A DNA stretch of 31,176 nt from Collodictyon triciliatum (lineage: Eukaryota; CRuMs). Every line of letters starts with the position of its first letter. Positions within the stretch are counted from its first letter, which is position 1. Of the stretch, positions 1 to 13,800 are shown one piece after another. Position numbers and translations under genes: made by a program. The stretch is taken from the NCBI GenBank assembly GCA_043381765.1, contig JBHJMP010000695.1:1-31176 (forward strand), in the 5' to 3' direction. A model generated the notes under the pieces. That model saw only the letters and a list, made by a program, of their open reading frames with translations, was not told the origin of the DNA and made no database searches.

Positions 1-508
1 AAACGAAAGAAAAAAAAAGAAAAAAAGAAAAGAAAAAAAGAAAAGAAAAAAAGAAAAGAAAAAAAGAAAAGAAAAAAAGAAAAGAAAAAGATGAAAAGAA
101 AAAGAAAAAAAGAAAAAGAGAAAAAAGAGCTTAAAGAAAAAAAAAGAGAAAATAGGAAAAGGAGAGAGAAAAAAAAGAAAAATATAGATACATAAACGCC
201 GTATCATCCAAACAGATATGTGGCTCCACATCTCATGGCCGAGGCGAACGGAACAGATTCACCGACGGATTCGCCCACTGCGGGTGTGTCCAATTGACTA
301 TCTGTGGTGCCGCACTTGCGGTGGAGTCGCAAACAAGCATGGGGAAATAAACCCACAAAGAGAAGCAAAAAAAAAAATGAAGGGAATAGAAAAGAAAAAA
401 AAAGAGATAAGATGGATTACGCGCGCCACCGTCATAATCTCTACCCATCCTCGCCTTCCTTTTTTCTTTCCTTCCTTTTGTTTATATCTGGTGCCACAAA
501 TCGGCCGA
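1..508. other. 3' flank of GCN1: A/G-rich repeat and a GC-rich patch
   Basis: Positions 1-190 are an A/G-rich low-complexity tract (AAAAG-type units). Positions about 211-350 are unusually GC-rich for this window and open in several frames; on the minus strand one frame ends with WTHPQWANPSVNLFRSPRP. I recognise no family. It could be the 3' UTR of GCN1 or the edge of a neighbouring gene. Positions 360-480 are again A/G- and T/C-rich. Confidence 0.5.
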
Positions 509-886
509 TCACTCGTCCCTGTCTGCCGCGCCTTCGCCTTCTTCGTCGTCGGCGTCGCTGTCGTGGCCGGTCGTCAGCTGCTTCAATACTCGGCGGGCGT
601 AATCGGCCACCAGCTTCTGTGTCTTCTCGTCCACGGCCGCAAGGAATCTCGTCAGCGTCTCGTCGCCCGTGTGTGTCTGCAACGCGTAGAGGAGCGCTCG
701 TTCGGCCGCAAGTTTGACAGGCAGGTTTGTCCCGCGAGCGCATGTCAGGAGGTTCGGGACGATGACGGGCAGATGCGGCTCGGCCACCTGGTCGGGTGGT
801 GGGAAAAGAATCGCGTGTTTGGTGGGATTCTTGTGGTGTTAAATGGAAGAGAGAAAAAGAAAAAAAAAGAAAGAAAAAAAAGAAAG

Positions 887-932
<46 letters not shown>

Positions 933-3900
933 NNNNNNNNNNNNNNNNNNNNNNNNNNNNNNNNNNNNNNNNNNNNNNNNNNNNNNNNNNNNNNNNNNNN
1001 NNNNNNNNNNNNNNNNNNNNNNNNNNNNNNNNAAGAGAAGAGAAGAGAAGAGAAGAGAAGAGAAGAGAAGAGAAGAGAAGAGAAGAGAAGAGAAGAGAAG
1101 AGAAGAGAAGAGAAGAGAAGAGAAGAGAAGAGAAGAGAAAAAAGACATGCAAAGCAAAAGGAAAGAAAGAGAAAAAGAGAAAAATTCAAATTGGCTACAA
1201 CAAAAATATACCCTAAAAAGAGAGAAAAGAATGAGTGAAATTTTATCTTGTTCATCATCGCGCGATATCCATGCAACATACATAAAGTTACGAGATGAGG
1301 CCCAGTTTCGAGCTTCTATTTCGTTTACAGCTCTCCTCGACATGTTGTCAATCTTATTTCACGATAGAAGTGGTATATAAGTTTTTTTTTGGTTGTTGTA
1401 GGATATAAATGAACACTAGTTTTAGACCCCATGAAGAAGGAATATAGGTTTTATCCAAATAAGTTTGGATTGGATTGCAAATATGATATTCCGATGAATT
1501 CGCCACAGTTTCGATGAGGAATATACCTTATTGCCACATACAAGCACCGATATAGGTTTTGCGAACAACGCTTGTGCCTCTGTGAGCCAACGAGGAAGCT
1601 CAGAGAAAGATTCTCTTGAGGTGACATCAAATACCAATATGACCTATAATTATTTTGGATGCATGTGAGTATGTTGACATGTCAATTCTCATATTGATTG
1701 GCGTATCAGAAGAATGCTCCTAGGTGCTTGAGTGATTTATGACAAAGATTATACTGCCTGGATGTCTTCATAGTAAAACTCCTGGCGAATCTCAAGAAAA
1801 GGAGCAGAACCGCCCATATCCCATATGCTAGTTGATATTTCTTTCTTTCCTACCTGATTCTCATCCCGTTAATATGTAAGGGACATAGAAGGAAAAGAAG
1901 GAAAAGAAGGAAAAGAAGGAAAAGAAGGAAAAGAAGGAAAAGAAGGAAAAGAAGGAAAAGGAGGAAAAAGAAAGACAAAGAAAGACAAAGAAAGACAAAG
2001 AAAGGAAAAAGAAAGAAAAAAAGAAAGAAAAAAAAGAAAGAAAAAAAAGAAAGAAAAAAAAGAAAGAAAAAAAAGAAAGAAAAAAAAGAAAGAAAAAAAG
2101 AAAGAANNNNNNNNNNNNNNNNAAAGAAAGAAAAAAAAGAAAGAAAAAAAAGAAAGAAAAAAAAGAAAGAAAAAAGAAAGAAAAAAGAAAGAAAAAAGAG
2201 AAAGAAAAAAAGAAAAAAAGAAAAAAAGAGGAAAAAGAGAAAAAGAATGAAAAAAGAGGCGATAATCAGACACATATTTATCATTTGTTACCTTCGGATG
2301 AGCTTTTGCTATCTCCTTCATGGCCATTACAGCACTGCGGCGAGTGTCGCTGGCCTCGTCAGAAACAACCTTGGACAAGACGGGTATCAGGCGCGAAAGA
2401 TGCCCAACCGATTCTGCGGGCGGCACAGCCACAAGGCGAGCGATTGCGTCTGCTGCGCTCTGTCGGACGGACGGCTGTGTTTGAAGGATGTGTGAGGGGA
2501 TATGATTTCCATCATTGAAATGTGTGATTGGTGTGCTTGCCTTGTCATCAGAAAGTAGCTTCTCCAGCTTTTGCCCGATGGCATCAAACTTTGTTTGCAG
2601 TCGGGTGTCCTTTGTGGCGCATGTTGAGCCCAGTGCGAGTGCCTTCCCGTAATACACAACCCACGTGTCTTCGCCTTCGTCGGTTGTCAGGAATCTATAT
2701 CACAGGAATAAACAGATATAAATATTTGGGCGAGATATTTGGAGCTTAACAGACACTCTGTCTGATATGCTTTTTCTTCTTTCTCGCTATTATAATTTAA
2801 AAAAAGAAAAAGAAAAAGGAGGGCTAAGGATTGCAGAATCATTTGTTCTCTCTGTTTTATTTGCACCACCTAAATACTTCATCATTAATCAGAAAACGCA
2901 CCTGACCAATGTGTCAAACTCTTGTGCGTCGCTTGTCCGAACAAGGGCACCAAAAACTCGGGCGGCCAATTGTCTCGATATGTCTAAAAGAAAAACAAGA
3001 TTTAGAGGGAATTGTTACACATCCTGATGTTTGACTCGAAAAGTGATCTAAACACACTTTCATTTGTTTTCTTCCGTAATTAATTATCCATTATTTTGTT
3101 TTCCTGACAATAAAATCATTCAGCATTCCATACCATCTTCTCCGCTGATATAATCGACCATAGTTGTTCGCACTAGATTGCGATTGGTAAGGGTGACCGA
3201 TTGTCCAGCTTGTGTGATGGCGCCTTCCAGTGCTTTCAAGATAGCCTACATTCATAATATATTGGTGAGATGATGAGACATACAATTGCATAACCTAGAA
3301 AAAGAGAGAAAGAAAAAAAGAATAATTAATAACAGAAAGGACTTACCTCGCGAATTCCTGCCTGACTGCTCTTAGCGCTGTTGACCAATTCAGTGACTAA
3401 GGGGTCTACACGTGTTCCAAGAGAAATCAACTTAGAAAGGGCGACTGCGGCGCGATTGCGAACAACCTACGCAATGGAAGATAAATTCAGTCCATGAAAA
3501 CTGTTTCATACATGATTTCTCAGCAATTTTTTTTATTACGATGGAAAAGGTACCAAAAAGTAACCAGTATTTAAGATATTCCATATTTATTCTCTATTGT
3601 TTTTTCAAAAGAAGAAGAAAAGAAAGATGAAACATAATTCCTTTTCATTTCAAACATGCATTGCCCAAAGAAAAATAGTCTGTTCGTTTCCTCTCGTTAT
3701 CTCAAAAAAAAATATATATGATAAAACAAATAAAACAAATAGACTTACGCGTGTTGGGTCGCTGAGAGATTTGACAAATGTCGTTTGGAGCTGCGGGATA
3801 AACGGTTTCAGCGTGGCACTTCCCTTGACGAGCAGAATCCTGTTATATAGATTTGGGGTACCAGTTTTACTAGGCACTTCAACCATGGCCTGAACAGCTC

Positions 3901-4714
3901 AAAATGTTTTCTTTTTTTAAAAAAAAAGTTTCTGATATAATCGTTTTCTAGTTGTTCGGTTCATGCCTTAGTGCCTGCAGGATTGCTGACTTCACTTGCC
4001 ACGGGAATCGATCGCCAATAATACGAATCAAAGGGCCTGGATGCGTTCGTATAATATATATAAATAATCGTTGATTGAGGGTAAATTACACTTAGTTGGG
4101 TTGTGATGATTTAGTGAGCTCCTTAAATTTTTATCGAAACATTAATGCAAAGCCACGTTTCCTTTGAGACTTTTTTCCTCAATTTTATTTCTATCACATC
4201 CGAAAAAGAAAAAAAAACCTGTAATTTGGATGACAAATGGCTTTAAAACCTCCACGCTGGTAAAGTCGATGATGTCGTCTAAGAGAGATTCATTTATTCA
4301 AAGGAGAATGGTTGCGCTATATCGTTTTTTTTCCTCCTCCTGTCATCCAAATTTGGGACATGTGCAACTTTCATATATCAATGTAACGCCGAAGATAATC
4401 ATATATCAAAACAAACAAATGCACTCTGAGGCTTGTTCTCTTTGTTCAGGAGAGCCGTTCATCAATCCATGCAAGAAAACTGAGAGCAATGGCCCAGGAC
4501 CCTGATTAGAAAGCTTCATTAATAATCGTTTTTTTTTTCTTTCTTCTTCCAGTAGCAAATGAGCGCTACCTAAAAAAAAACAAAAAAAAAACAAAAAAAA
4601 CAAAAAAAAAAACANNNNNNNNNNNNNNNNNNNNNNNNNNNNNNNNNNNNNNNNNNNNNNNNNNNNNNNNNNNNNNNNNNNNNNNNNNNNNNNNNNNNNN
4701 NNNNNNNNNNNNNN

Positions 4715-4803
<89 letters not shown>

Positions 4804-7800
4804 AAAAACAAAAAAAACAAAAAACAAAAAACAAAAAACAAAAAACAAAAAACAAAAAAACAGAGGAGAAAAGCACCAAACAGTGACGGGGATGTTCGCA
4901 TAATTACCTTGGGGACACAGAAACCAGGAAGGAGGAATTCCTTGTCAAGCTTTCGAGGAGTTTCGGTTACATTGTGAAGGACTTCCTGAATAAACTTCAT
5001 GTACTTGACGAGTTCATCTTTTTTGACTTTCTGTTTTGGTGATTGGCATCAAATGAGTATCCCATCGGTCAATCAAGGTGAATTTTGCAAGTTAACCATT
5101 TTTCTTACGTTGATTAGAATGACAATAGATTTTTATATTTATTGTAACCTTGCATAAACTGTCCATCGCTCCATGTGCAGCATGGATTACCTGCAGGGAA
5201 TCACCAATCAGAATTATGGAACTTCTCTTTATTTATAAGTTTGAATAATGCGATATTGCTGTTCACACAAAGAAAAGCATGCGCAGACTCACCCCATTGC
5301 TGGAGTCGTTGAGAAGCTTTACGAGCCATTGAAGAATAGCACGCAAATAAAATGTGTAATCGGTCGAGGTTCCATCACAGAAGCCATCGATGGCGATACA
5401 ACCACCACGTCTATGCTCAGGCTTTATGACGTAAGAAATATTAAGTTTTCGGTACTGGCGCGAGAAGGAAAAAAAAATCTTACATACAGAATTTAGGTGT
5501 CGTGATTGTATCATTCGTATTAAATAAAAAAAAAGTATTACATCATCGCTTTTTAGCATTCCAAAGACGGGTTCAAAGAGGTACTGGAGTCCTTCATCGT
5601 TTGCTGTAAAAGAATAGAATTGTTAATAAATACAAAATGAAAAAATCAACAAAAAAGAAAAAGGAAGCAGAAAGCAAGAGAGAAGAGAAAGAGCGATCAA
5701 GTATGAAATTATATGTGGAAAAAAAAGGACAAAAATCTTTATCTCACCGGCTAACACAACATCCTTTAGCGATTTAGTCGAAGCCCCAGAGACAGAAGAG
5801 TCCTTTGATGAGACACCACCAGCCAAAGCCGGTATAATTGTTCTGTTTTAGAAGAATTTGGGTTTTATTTTATTTACAAGGAATTCAACAGCTTTGTTTA
5901 TGTTTAATTATGTCATAGATTAACAAACGCAAAGAAGCGGTTTAGATTTCCAGGTGCTGCTTGAGCGATAGCAGACAGAGCCTTTGCGTTGGTAACTTTC
6001 ATAGGAGGCTAGTAGATTTACATTCTTTGAATAATACTATCTAAGATTTTCGTCCCTTGAAAAAAAAAAAAGTCATACAACATTGTGATTATAACTCGGA
6101 ACATAAGCACCTGTATCATCTTCGGAATAAGGTAAGAAAGAACGCTTGCGCTTCTCATCTCTAAAATCTGGCGAATTCCGTCCAAAGCACGGTCTAAATG
6201 CAAATAAAAATAGCATTTTTTAAATAAATTAACAAGAATTTTTAAAAAAAAACCTTGCATATATTGATTATAATTCGTGTGGACTTAGTCTATCAGTTCA
6301 TTACCCGACATGTGAGGGTCTTCCAGAAGACTGAGAAGTTGTGGCAAAATTTCGTCCATGGCTTTGTTTCCAACGAGTCTGTGGAGTGTATCAAACGTCT
6401 GTGCAGCGGCCTCTCTGACTTCAGGCAAACTATGAGGAACAGAAAATCAACGTATTAACAAATACTTTCAAAATAATAATAAAACAACCAATTCTGAAGG
6501 GCAGAAGCATGGTGACATACTTCGCAAAGTAGTTCCTTACAGATTCATTATCAATGAAAAATTATCGGCAAAAAGAATCGACGCTTAATTGCAATTATAG
6601 AGAAACCTGTCACAAAGTGCCTTTCCAACAGCAGGGATGAGCGCATCCACATATTCAGACATGAGCCATTTGGGTGCTGATGCCATGACCTACATGCATC
6701 ATTAATACAAACATACACTCACAAAAACAAAAACAAAAACAAAAACAAAAACAAAAACAAAAACAAAAACAAAAACAAAAACAAAAACAAAAAACAAACA
6801 AAAAACAAAAACATCATAGCTTTCGTAAATTACAAAATTTCGACTGAAGTGTGGTTTCTGTAACAGACCTCTTTGAGACCAAGACAAACTCCGGTCCTAG
6901 TGTTTGCTGAGGGGTTCTCCAATCCCTGGATGACACATTCTTTGATTGAATACCATGAAAAGACGAAAAGACGAAAAGACGAAAAGACGAAAAGACGAAA
7001 AGACGAAAAGACGAAAAGACGAAAAGACGAAAAGACGAAAAGACGAAAAGACGAAAAGAGTGTAAAGTAGAAAGTAAGCGCATATGCTCGAGAGAGCAAA
7101 TAAATCTAAATAAATGAAATTGTAGTGTTGTTGGTGTATAATTTGTTTTACTTTCTCGAGAATAGGAATGATATCAGGAAGCACACGGTCGCCAAGTTTC
7201 TTAACAACATCACCAAGTGTTCGCCCAGCGAGTTGTTGGAGTTCACTATTCGTTCCTGAAAGGCTACAAAAAAAGGAGAACAATAGAGTGAAATATAGCC
7301 AATAAATAAGCTAAATCGAAGGTGACGAATGATGTGGATGTAAATGCACGCGTTCATCTGATACTATACAATATTACAGTGTGATGATTTGATTCATCAG
7401 GTGAGGCAAACACTCGCGCAACATTCTCGGTGTATTAGAAACAACAGTCTTCCATACATGCAAGGACTCCTGTCTCACGATAGTACTATGAAAGAAATAC
7501 GATTTGAAATAAAAGACTTGATTAAATACCATTATATAATTACATTATTTTCATAAGTTCAAATGAACATGAAGAGGGTATTTGTGTCTAATATATATAT
7601 ATATATATATTGTTCTAAAAAAAGATACCTATTATCAGCTCTCATCATATAAATCATAGCCATAACTTCGTTTCTCTTCTTCTGTCCGAGAGTAGCCAAG
7701 ATGGCTATCATTTGAAGTCATACCAATAATATCAATGAGCTCAAAACACACCACACAGAAACAAAAACAGTTCTGAAACTAAATACTATGAAGCGTAGCT

Positions 7801-10800
7801 AACCTTGTGCTTGGGCATCAGTGCCTGGACCTTCGTCGTCACTGCCACCATCGAGAACAGTCTATAATTAAAAAAAAGAGGGGTTCACCAAATAGATTGA
7901 TGATTGAGAATCAGACACTCGTATGCGACACAATTTCGTGAGAGCGATATATATCACAAACCAAATTAAGGCGATTATTACCTTTCCACTTGCGCCAGCG
8001 ATACGATAAAGAAGGTCACCCAAGAGTTGTACGCTTGACTGACGGATTCTCCAATTGTCGTTGTGGAGCCCGTCCAAAATGGCTGAAATAAGCATAGTAG
8101 ATTAATTATCCACAAAATAATTTATAGCGCAGATGCAAAAATAAAATAAAAGTAATAAATATTCGGAGGTCAAGGAAAGGTCATACAAAACGATGAGAAA
8201 AACCTGGGAGAAGGAGGTCGATGGAGGAAATTCCAAATCGATTGACCATTGCTTTTCCGGCACGAATTGAAATGTCACGTATGGTTTCTGACAGAGAAAT
8301 TTTTAGATTGAAAAGGATTACAACAGTGAAATATACAGAATCCATAAGCAATCGCGAAGGCAATTTACCATATTCATCAGCCAAGCCACGCAAAATAAAT
8401 GGAAGTAGGCGAGATAAATAGGGCTCCAGCTTTGCTCCGACTGTCCCTGGGAGGTACGTGATAAAATATAATGTTCCTTCTCGAGTGGACGGGCGCGGGT
8501 CTGTAACAGGGCTGTTATAATATCCAAGTATAAATATTATAACACAGTCAAGCTTATCGAAAATCGTGATTTAAGTTTGCATCGAATACAGTCGAATAGT
8601 AGAAAACACCTACTTGCTGATGCGTAAATTTCTCATTCAAAAAAATGTATAGCGATGAAAAATCTAACCTCAAAATTTGCTTCAATATATTCTCAAGACG
8701 CTCAATGCCTAAAATAAAGCATGATTTCAAAGTCAGGTTTCATATACTATATAGAAGCTGCAGCTCTTTATCTATCAAAGTTAAATGATTGAACTCTGAC
8801 CCAACGCGGATACAACTTCACTGAGTCCCTGTGCAGCGCCTGAGCGTTCCACAGATGATAAATCAGATTGCATCTTTGCCATCATCCAAGGAATGATTTC
8901 GAGGAATGGTTCTTCTCCCAAGCCTCGGACGAGTGACCCGATGGCTATTCGATGAGAAACACAATAAGGAGGTTCAATATTCATCGACATTTGGTCATAT
9001 ATCTAATCCTTAATGATATTTCCTTGGTCATTACCAACTCATTTAGATCGGTTTCTTTGTTGTTATAAACATAATAATAAGTTCAATGAGTTTATAGAAT
9101 CACTCTGTGACTCCTGGAGGGGATATACATTCCTTCTTGAATATTTATATAAATACCTCGCGCGCATACTGCACGGGATTCTGGGATGGGGTCAACCAGA
9201 CATTCTTGAAGGGTGGGCAGGAGTAGTTGGAGATAGGGAAGTAGGTCCTTGCTGTCGGCCAAATTACACATGCTTCCAATAATCTGGGGATATTTCCAAC
9301 CAAGGATTATACTTTTGTAACATATTTTGACAAAATTAAAACGATGATATTTTTGAAAAATGAGAAACTTTTATTTTAAAATAAAACATGATAATTTCTA
9401 ACTTGTGCTGCGCGTTTCTTCGTTTCGCTGCTTCTTTCGCGTAATCCTCGATGCAGAACTGGGACAACCAAGGCTAACGACGGGGAATCAATTCGGTGGA
9501 CAAACGAAGTGTTTACGAGAGCCTCCAATGCATTCTTGGTCTTTATGTTTGGTTCAACCAAAGCATTAATCAAAACCGGAATAAGTCCTTGAATTTCGGC
9601 GTTCTGAATAACAGAGGCGATGCGATTGAGCGCCTCCTTTGATGCTTGTTGAACCTTGAATCAAACCAAATCCAGTAAGGGATACGCTCACGCGATGATA
9701 AATAATTTGCGATATATGTAATATAATATGATGCAATTATCATCGAACCCATTCGTATAAGATTTGTGTTTTAACTAGGGTAGATAAATCAACTCAGTAT
9801 TCAGTCATAGGTTTCATTTTGACAGGAAAGTAAACCTGAGGATGAGTGTCTGTCATTACTTCTACTAATTTTGGAACAATAGAAGGCAAGCAAGTAGGCA
9901 GCTGCTTTGGGGCACAATAGGCCATATTTCCAAGCATTTCAATACTTCCCTGCAGATTCATAAAACAGTCGGAATGTATTATTTTACCACTAATTCAGAA
10001 CAGAATCATGCTTCGTGTGCTTCAAAATCGCCGAGGGAATGAAACATATGTTTTTATTTTCTTTGATTTTACATGAATAAACTGAGTGCCAGAAAGAACC
10101 GTGACAATTACCTGTTTGGCTCGCCATGCCTTCTCTTCCAGGCCCTTAAGGATAACCGGAAGGATAAACTTGACTCCATGGCCACTAAGCTGGGACATAA
10201 TCACGCGAGAACCAGACAAAGCTGCATTTCGAACCTCCGTACTTTATGATTTTTTTCGGGGGTATTTAAGTTACAGAGATAGCAGGATTATTCCATAAAA
10301 ATGATGTATTTTATATTATATATGTAATCAATATACAAGAGTGCAAAGACAAAGGAGAATGGGTAGGAGACTGTATTACAAACTTGGAATCTCCGAATGA
10401 AGTAAGCAGAAATGGAAGAACTTTGACGATGTAAGGCTCGAACAGTCTACCCAGCAAAATGCACAAGCATTCAAACTAGTACCAATAAAAGGGAAGAAAA
10501 AAAAATAAAGGGAAATAAAGAGGAAACAAAAGGAACCATCATAAGAATAAAGAAATGGTCTAAAAAGATTGATAAATTGATGGAACCTGAGGGCAGCTTT
10601 CTTTTCGTTTTTAAATACATGAAATGAAAAGATGCTAATATACCCACCGCAAACAGAGCGCCAAGTTTGACGGAACCTTTTGTTGATTCAGCCAAAAAAT
10701 CCTGAAGTTTTTGGATGATATCGAATTGTTTCAATGATGGTATTCCAAGTCCTTTGATGATACCTGCCAAGCCATATGCAGCACCGCGCTTCTCAATGGA

Positions 10801-13800
10801 CGATTTTCCTAGTGTTAATTAGGGTCTGTTACATCAAATACAAGGGAAGCGTTGTCGTGACTATAATGATAATAAAAGCAACAATACTATAACGCATGGT
10901 TAAAACAAAAGGACAAGCTTTCGAAAGTGATTTTAGCAATAATGTTGCAGAGGATGGAAACCTTGAGATATGGTATTCAACAATCCGTTTATAATATCTT
11001 CTGCATTTGAAGAAACCATTGCAACCAGCGGACCGAGTGCGAGAGCAATTGATTTGAGCACAACTTCGGAGCGGCTGTTCAGTGCTGTTATGAGCATTTT
11101 GATGATGGGGTCGATCTGTTGCAATATTTAAAATGTTAGATCACACATGAAACAAGAGACCCAAAATGAGAAAAGATAACCAGGTCAAGATACCTTTGGA
11201 TCACCAACAGCCAAGAACTTGCACAAGGAGCCAAGCAATACAACGACACCTTCTCGGATGCGGTCGTTCAATCCAGACTTTTTATCGATGGCATTCTCTG
11301 GATGCATAGTGAGTTTCTTTCAAAAGATATACAACAATCTTCCAAGCTTCTTAATCGATGCATGTATTCCAATTCGATATTAGATAATCCTCAAACCGAA
11401 TATTGGAAGCAGGATATTGATATTTTCAGCCCCTTGAATATTGATGACATCAATTGACGCCTACAATTTTTTCGTTTTCAACATAATTGAATGTAGTATA
11501 TTTCATTCCTCTCTCTCATAACGCAGTGTACATAATGACTCCGCTACAAGGTAAATTTGTATATGAACAAATGCTTACTAGCACAATTTGTTTACGAACG
11601 TCTTCCAAATCATCTGCTAATCCCTTCGTGATGACAAACTGGAAAAGATTATCGAGATACTTCTTTGTAAAATGAGAAGCACATGCAGAGATTGCACTCG
11701 CAATACCTTGTCTTCCGGCGCTGTTAAGTTTCTTGTTGGACTCTGAAGATTTCTCCAACTATTTTACCCAGAGGAAGGAATGAATGCGTGGTCAACATGC
11801 AATACAATATGTATACAGCATATAAAACCGTACGCATAAATTGAACGTTGTGCGGAGGCGTTCAATAAGATCGGACGTAATCTCAGGATGGTCTGCAAGT
11901 AAACCGCAGATACTTGCAGCAACGATGCGGCGCACTGTTTCATCCATATTCAGTAACATCGACACCAGAGGAGCTATGCATTCGATTCCACCTAATGAGA
12001 AAATAACTTAAATAAAATACTTGTATGATAAGAGTTGCAATGATACAGTGGTTCGAAGCAAAGAAATGAAATATCACACATCACACAAAAACATACTTCA
12101 TTATTCGTATATAAAAGAAGACGAGAAAGGTGAAAACAAAGTAAGGACCTATGGTGAGCCCTGCAGTTTCCCATAGCAATTTAGCAACCGCGGCATTTTC
12201 CTCTTCAAAATCGAAACAACCGATGTAAAGGCGAGACAAAAACACAGGGTCAATTTTGAAAGTGCGCTTGGTTATTACATGGTTGAGCTATATTAGCATT
12301 CGATTAGACAAAGTATCCGTAATAAAGAGGGATACAAAAGTAAGAGCTGTGCTTGTAGGCATACAAAACGCAATTTTCAAATTATACGAGTAGGGTCTCG
12401 CTTGTCGCCCGGCGGATATGTGGAAGAGGTGATGTCAGTCCCTCCAACAAGGAAGGAAAGCTTTCTTGGCCGACATTTGTGCACGCAGCCTTAAGTCCAT
12501 ATATCGCTGTTTTAAATAATAATAAAAAAAAAATAAGTTGCAGTTTCCATTCTTATCATAATGACTGGGTTGAATCAGCAGAGAAGATGTGATCTTTGTT
12601 TAGAAGTACCTTATCTTCTAATTTGATGGCTGAAAGGTTTAATAATAATATGGAGGAATAATGGATGAAAATCATTCTGAAATACATAGTATTCAACCTT
12701 GAGCGCTATGTACTGGATATACTGATGCCACGTGCAGATACAAGGATATTATGTCGTTAATAGGTATTGTTGAAGGGTCGTTCAGGAAGACTTCCATCGC
12801 TACATGAGAGTACTCAAAATTAACCATATTGTCTGAATGGTTCATAAATCGTTTTCTGATTAACTTTACCTTTTAAAGCATGTCGATGATTTTCAGGTTT
12901 GAATGACACAGTCTCAAGAATCTTTCTGTAAATAGGGAAAAGGAAGGAAAACTGCTCGGGTGTCATTCCAAACTTCCCAGGGTCAGCCAACTCCCGCGAG
13001 AGCTTCTCAAATATTGGATTTGTCCGGGATTTAATCTAAACGATATCCAAAGAACTAAGTTGGCACTCATTTGCAGAGTTTCTGCGCTGAACAGAACGAA
13101 TGTTGGTACATGGACATCAAGCCGGATGGAGTTTTTTTTTTTTTTTTGACTAGCACTATGGAAGCAAACCTCCTTACGAACGGTCGTTGCATTCGATAGG
13201 ACAAGGTGGAGTGCGCAGTAAATACGTCCTTTGAGAATCATGTCAAATCTGCTTCCCATATTGTCACAAACGGCACGAAGCGTATCATTCGCGTCTTCGT
13301 GCATTACCTAGAGAAGAGCGCATGGATAAAGGAAACCATAAATCACAAGAACTGAATACAAAATACATACTTTAGACTTGAGCATGGAGCTGAGAGATTT
13401 TAATATCAGAACAAGATTCTGCGATGTAAAGAAGGGGTCTTCTTCGGCCACAGCTGAGATGGCCTGGACGATGATTGGTTTGATTAAAAATTAAGATTGG
13501 ATATATTTTTTTCGTCATATTAAATGTTCAAAGAATAAATGAAAGGAAGGAAGCTTACTATCAATGGCTGAAGATACTCAAAATGCAAGGCTCTGACTCT
13601 CTGTCTAACTTTACTTTCTGCCTCTAGGGTCTTGCGAATGATTTCATCTTGTTTGGGGTCTCCTGTGCTCTTGAAACCAAGGTTCTCACTTGCTTGTGCT
13701 TTCTGTATCAATGTTTTTTATATTATTATTATTGTTGTTATTAAATATAATTTCTGTGGAAGCCACGCTAATTCCTATGTTTTATGTTGTAGCTCGTAAA

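Larger units (their letters stand above)
509..5842 (-). other. GCN1: GCN1 exons 50-63, GCN2-binding region and C-terminus (aa 2057-2654)
   Basis: Exons: 5842-5748, 5603-5542, 5421-5293, 5190-5149, 5030-4908, 4501-4417, 4278-4219, 4036-3975, 3889-3749, 3466-3347, 3245-3134, 2983-2902, 2694-2292, 787-509. The segment matches the RWD-binding domain of GCN1 that docks the GCN2 RWD domain: [43 protein letters not shown] and [19 protein letters not shown]. The intron between exons 57 and 58 (3890-3974) begins with GC, not GT. The intron between exons 54 and 55 contains the 100-N gap at 4615-4714. The last exon is clearly GC-richer than the others and ends in an acidic tail ([11 protein letters not shown]). 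The last intron (788-2291) is about 1.5 kb, far larger than its neighbours, because it includes a foreign GTPase exon cluster flanked by gaps. Confidence 0.92.
5929..11460 (-). other. GCN1: GCN1 exons 27-49, EF3-like central HEAT region (aa 1227-2057)
   Basis: Exons: 11460-11397, 11297-11194, 11115-10962, 10808-10648, 10475-10384, 10241-10112, 9949-9836, 9654-9403, 9283-9157, 8944-8801, 8708-8669, 8511-8369, 8287-8204, 8082-7982, 7861-7804, 7704-7629, 7485-7378, 7263-7152, 6925-6869, 6689-6607, 6429-6305, 6193-6111, 6008-5929. This is the best conserved stretch: [74 protein letters not shown] and [20 protein letters not shown] all have direct counterparts in known GCN1 proteins. It corresponds to the part related to the HEAT domain of fungal elongation factor 3, which contacts the ribosome. 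Exon 41 (7804-7861) encodes a short Asp/Gly loop, as in other GCN1 proteins. Introns are mostly 60-120 nt; the one at 6926-7151 is inflated by an 8-mer satellite and the one at 6690-6868 by a CAAAAA repeat. Confidence 0.93.

Noticed and set aside
441-1380. Long open frames on both strands across the AAGAG repeat and the gap
   Set aside because: They consist of repeat-encoded Lys/Arg/Glu or Phe/Ser/Leu runs and N residues; only the GCN1 terminal exon (509-787) and the GTPase exon (1282-1352) are supported.
6814-7283. Open frames with repeated RLFVFSSF or KDEKTKRR
   Set aside because: They are produced by the GAAAAGAC 8-mer satellite in a GCN1 intron.
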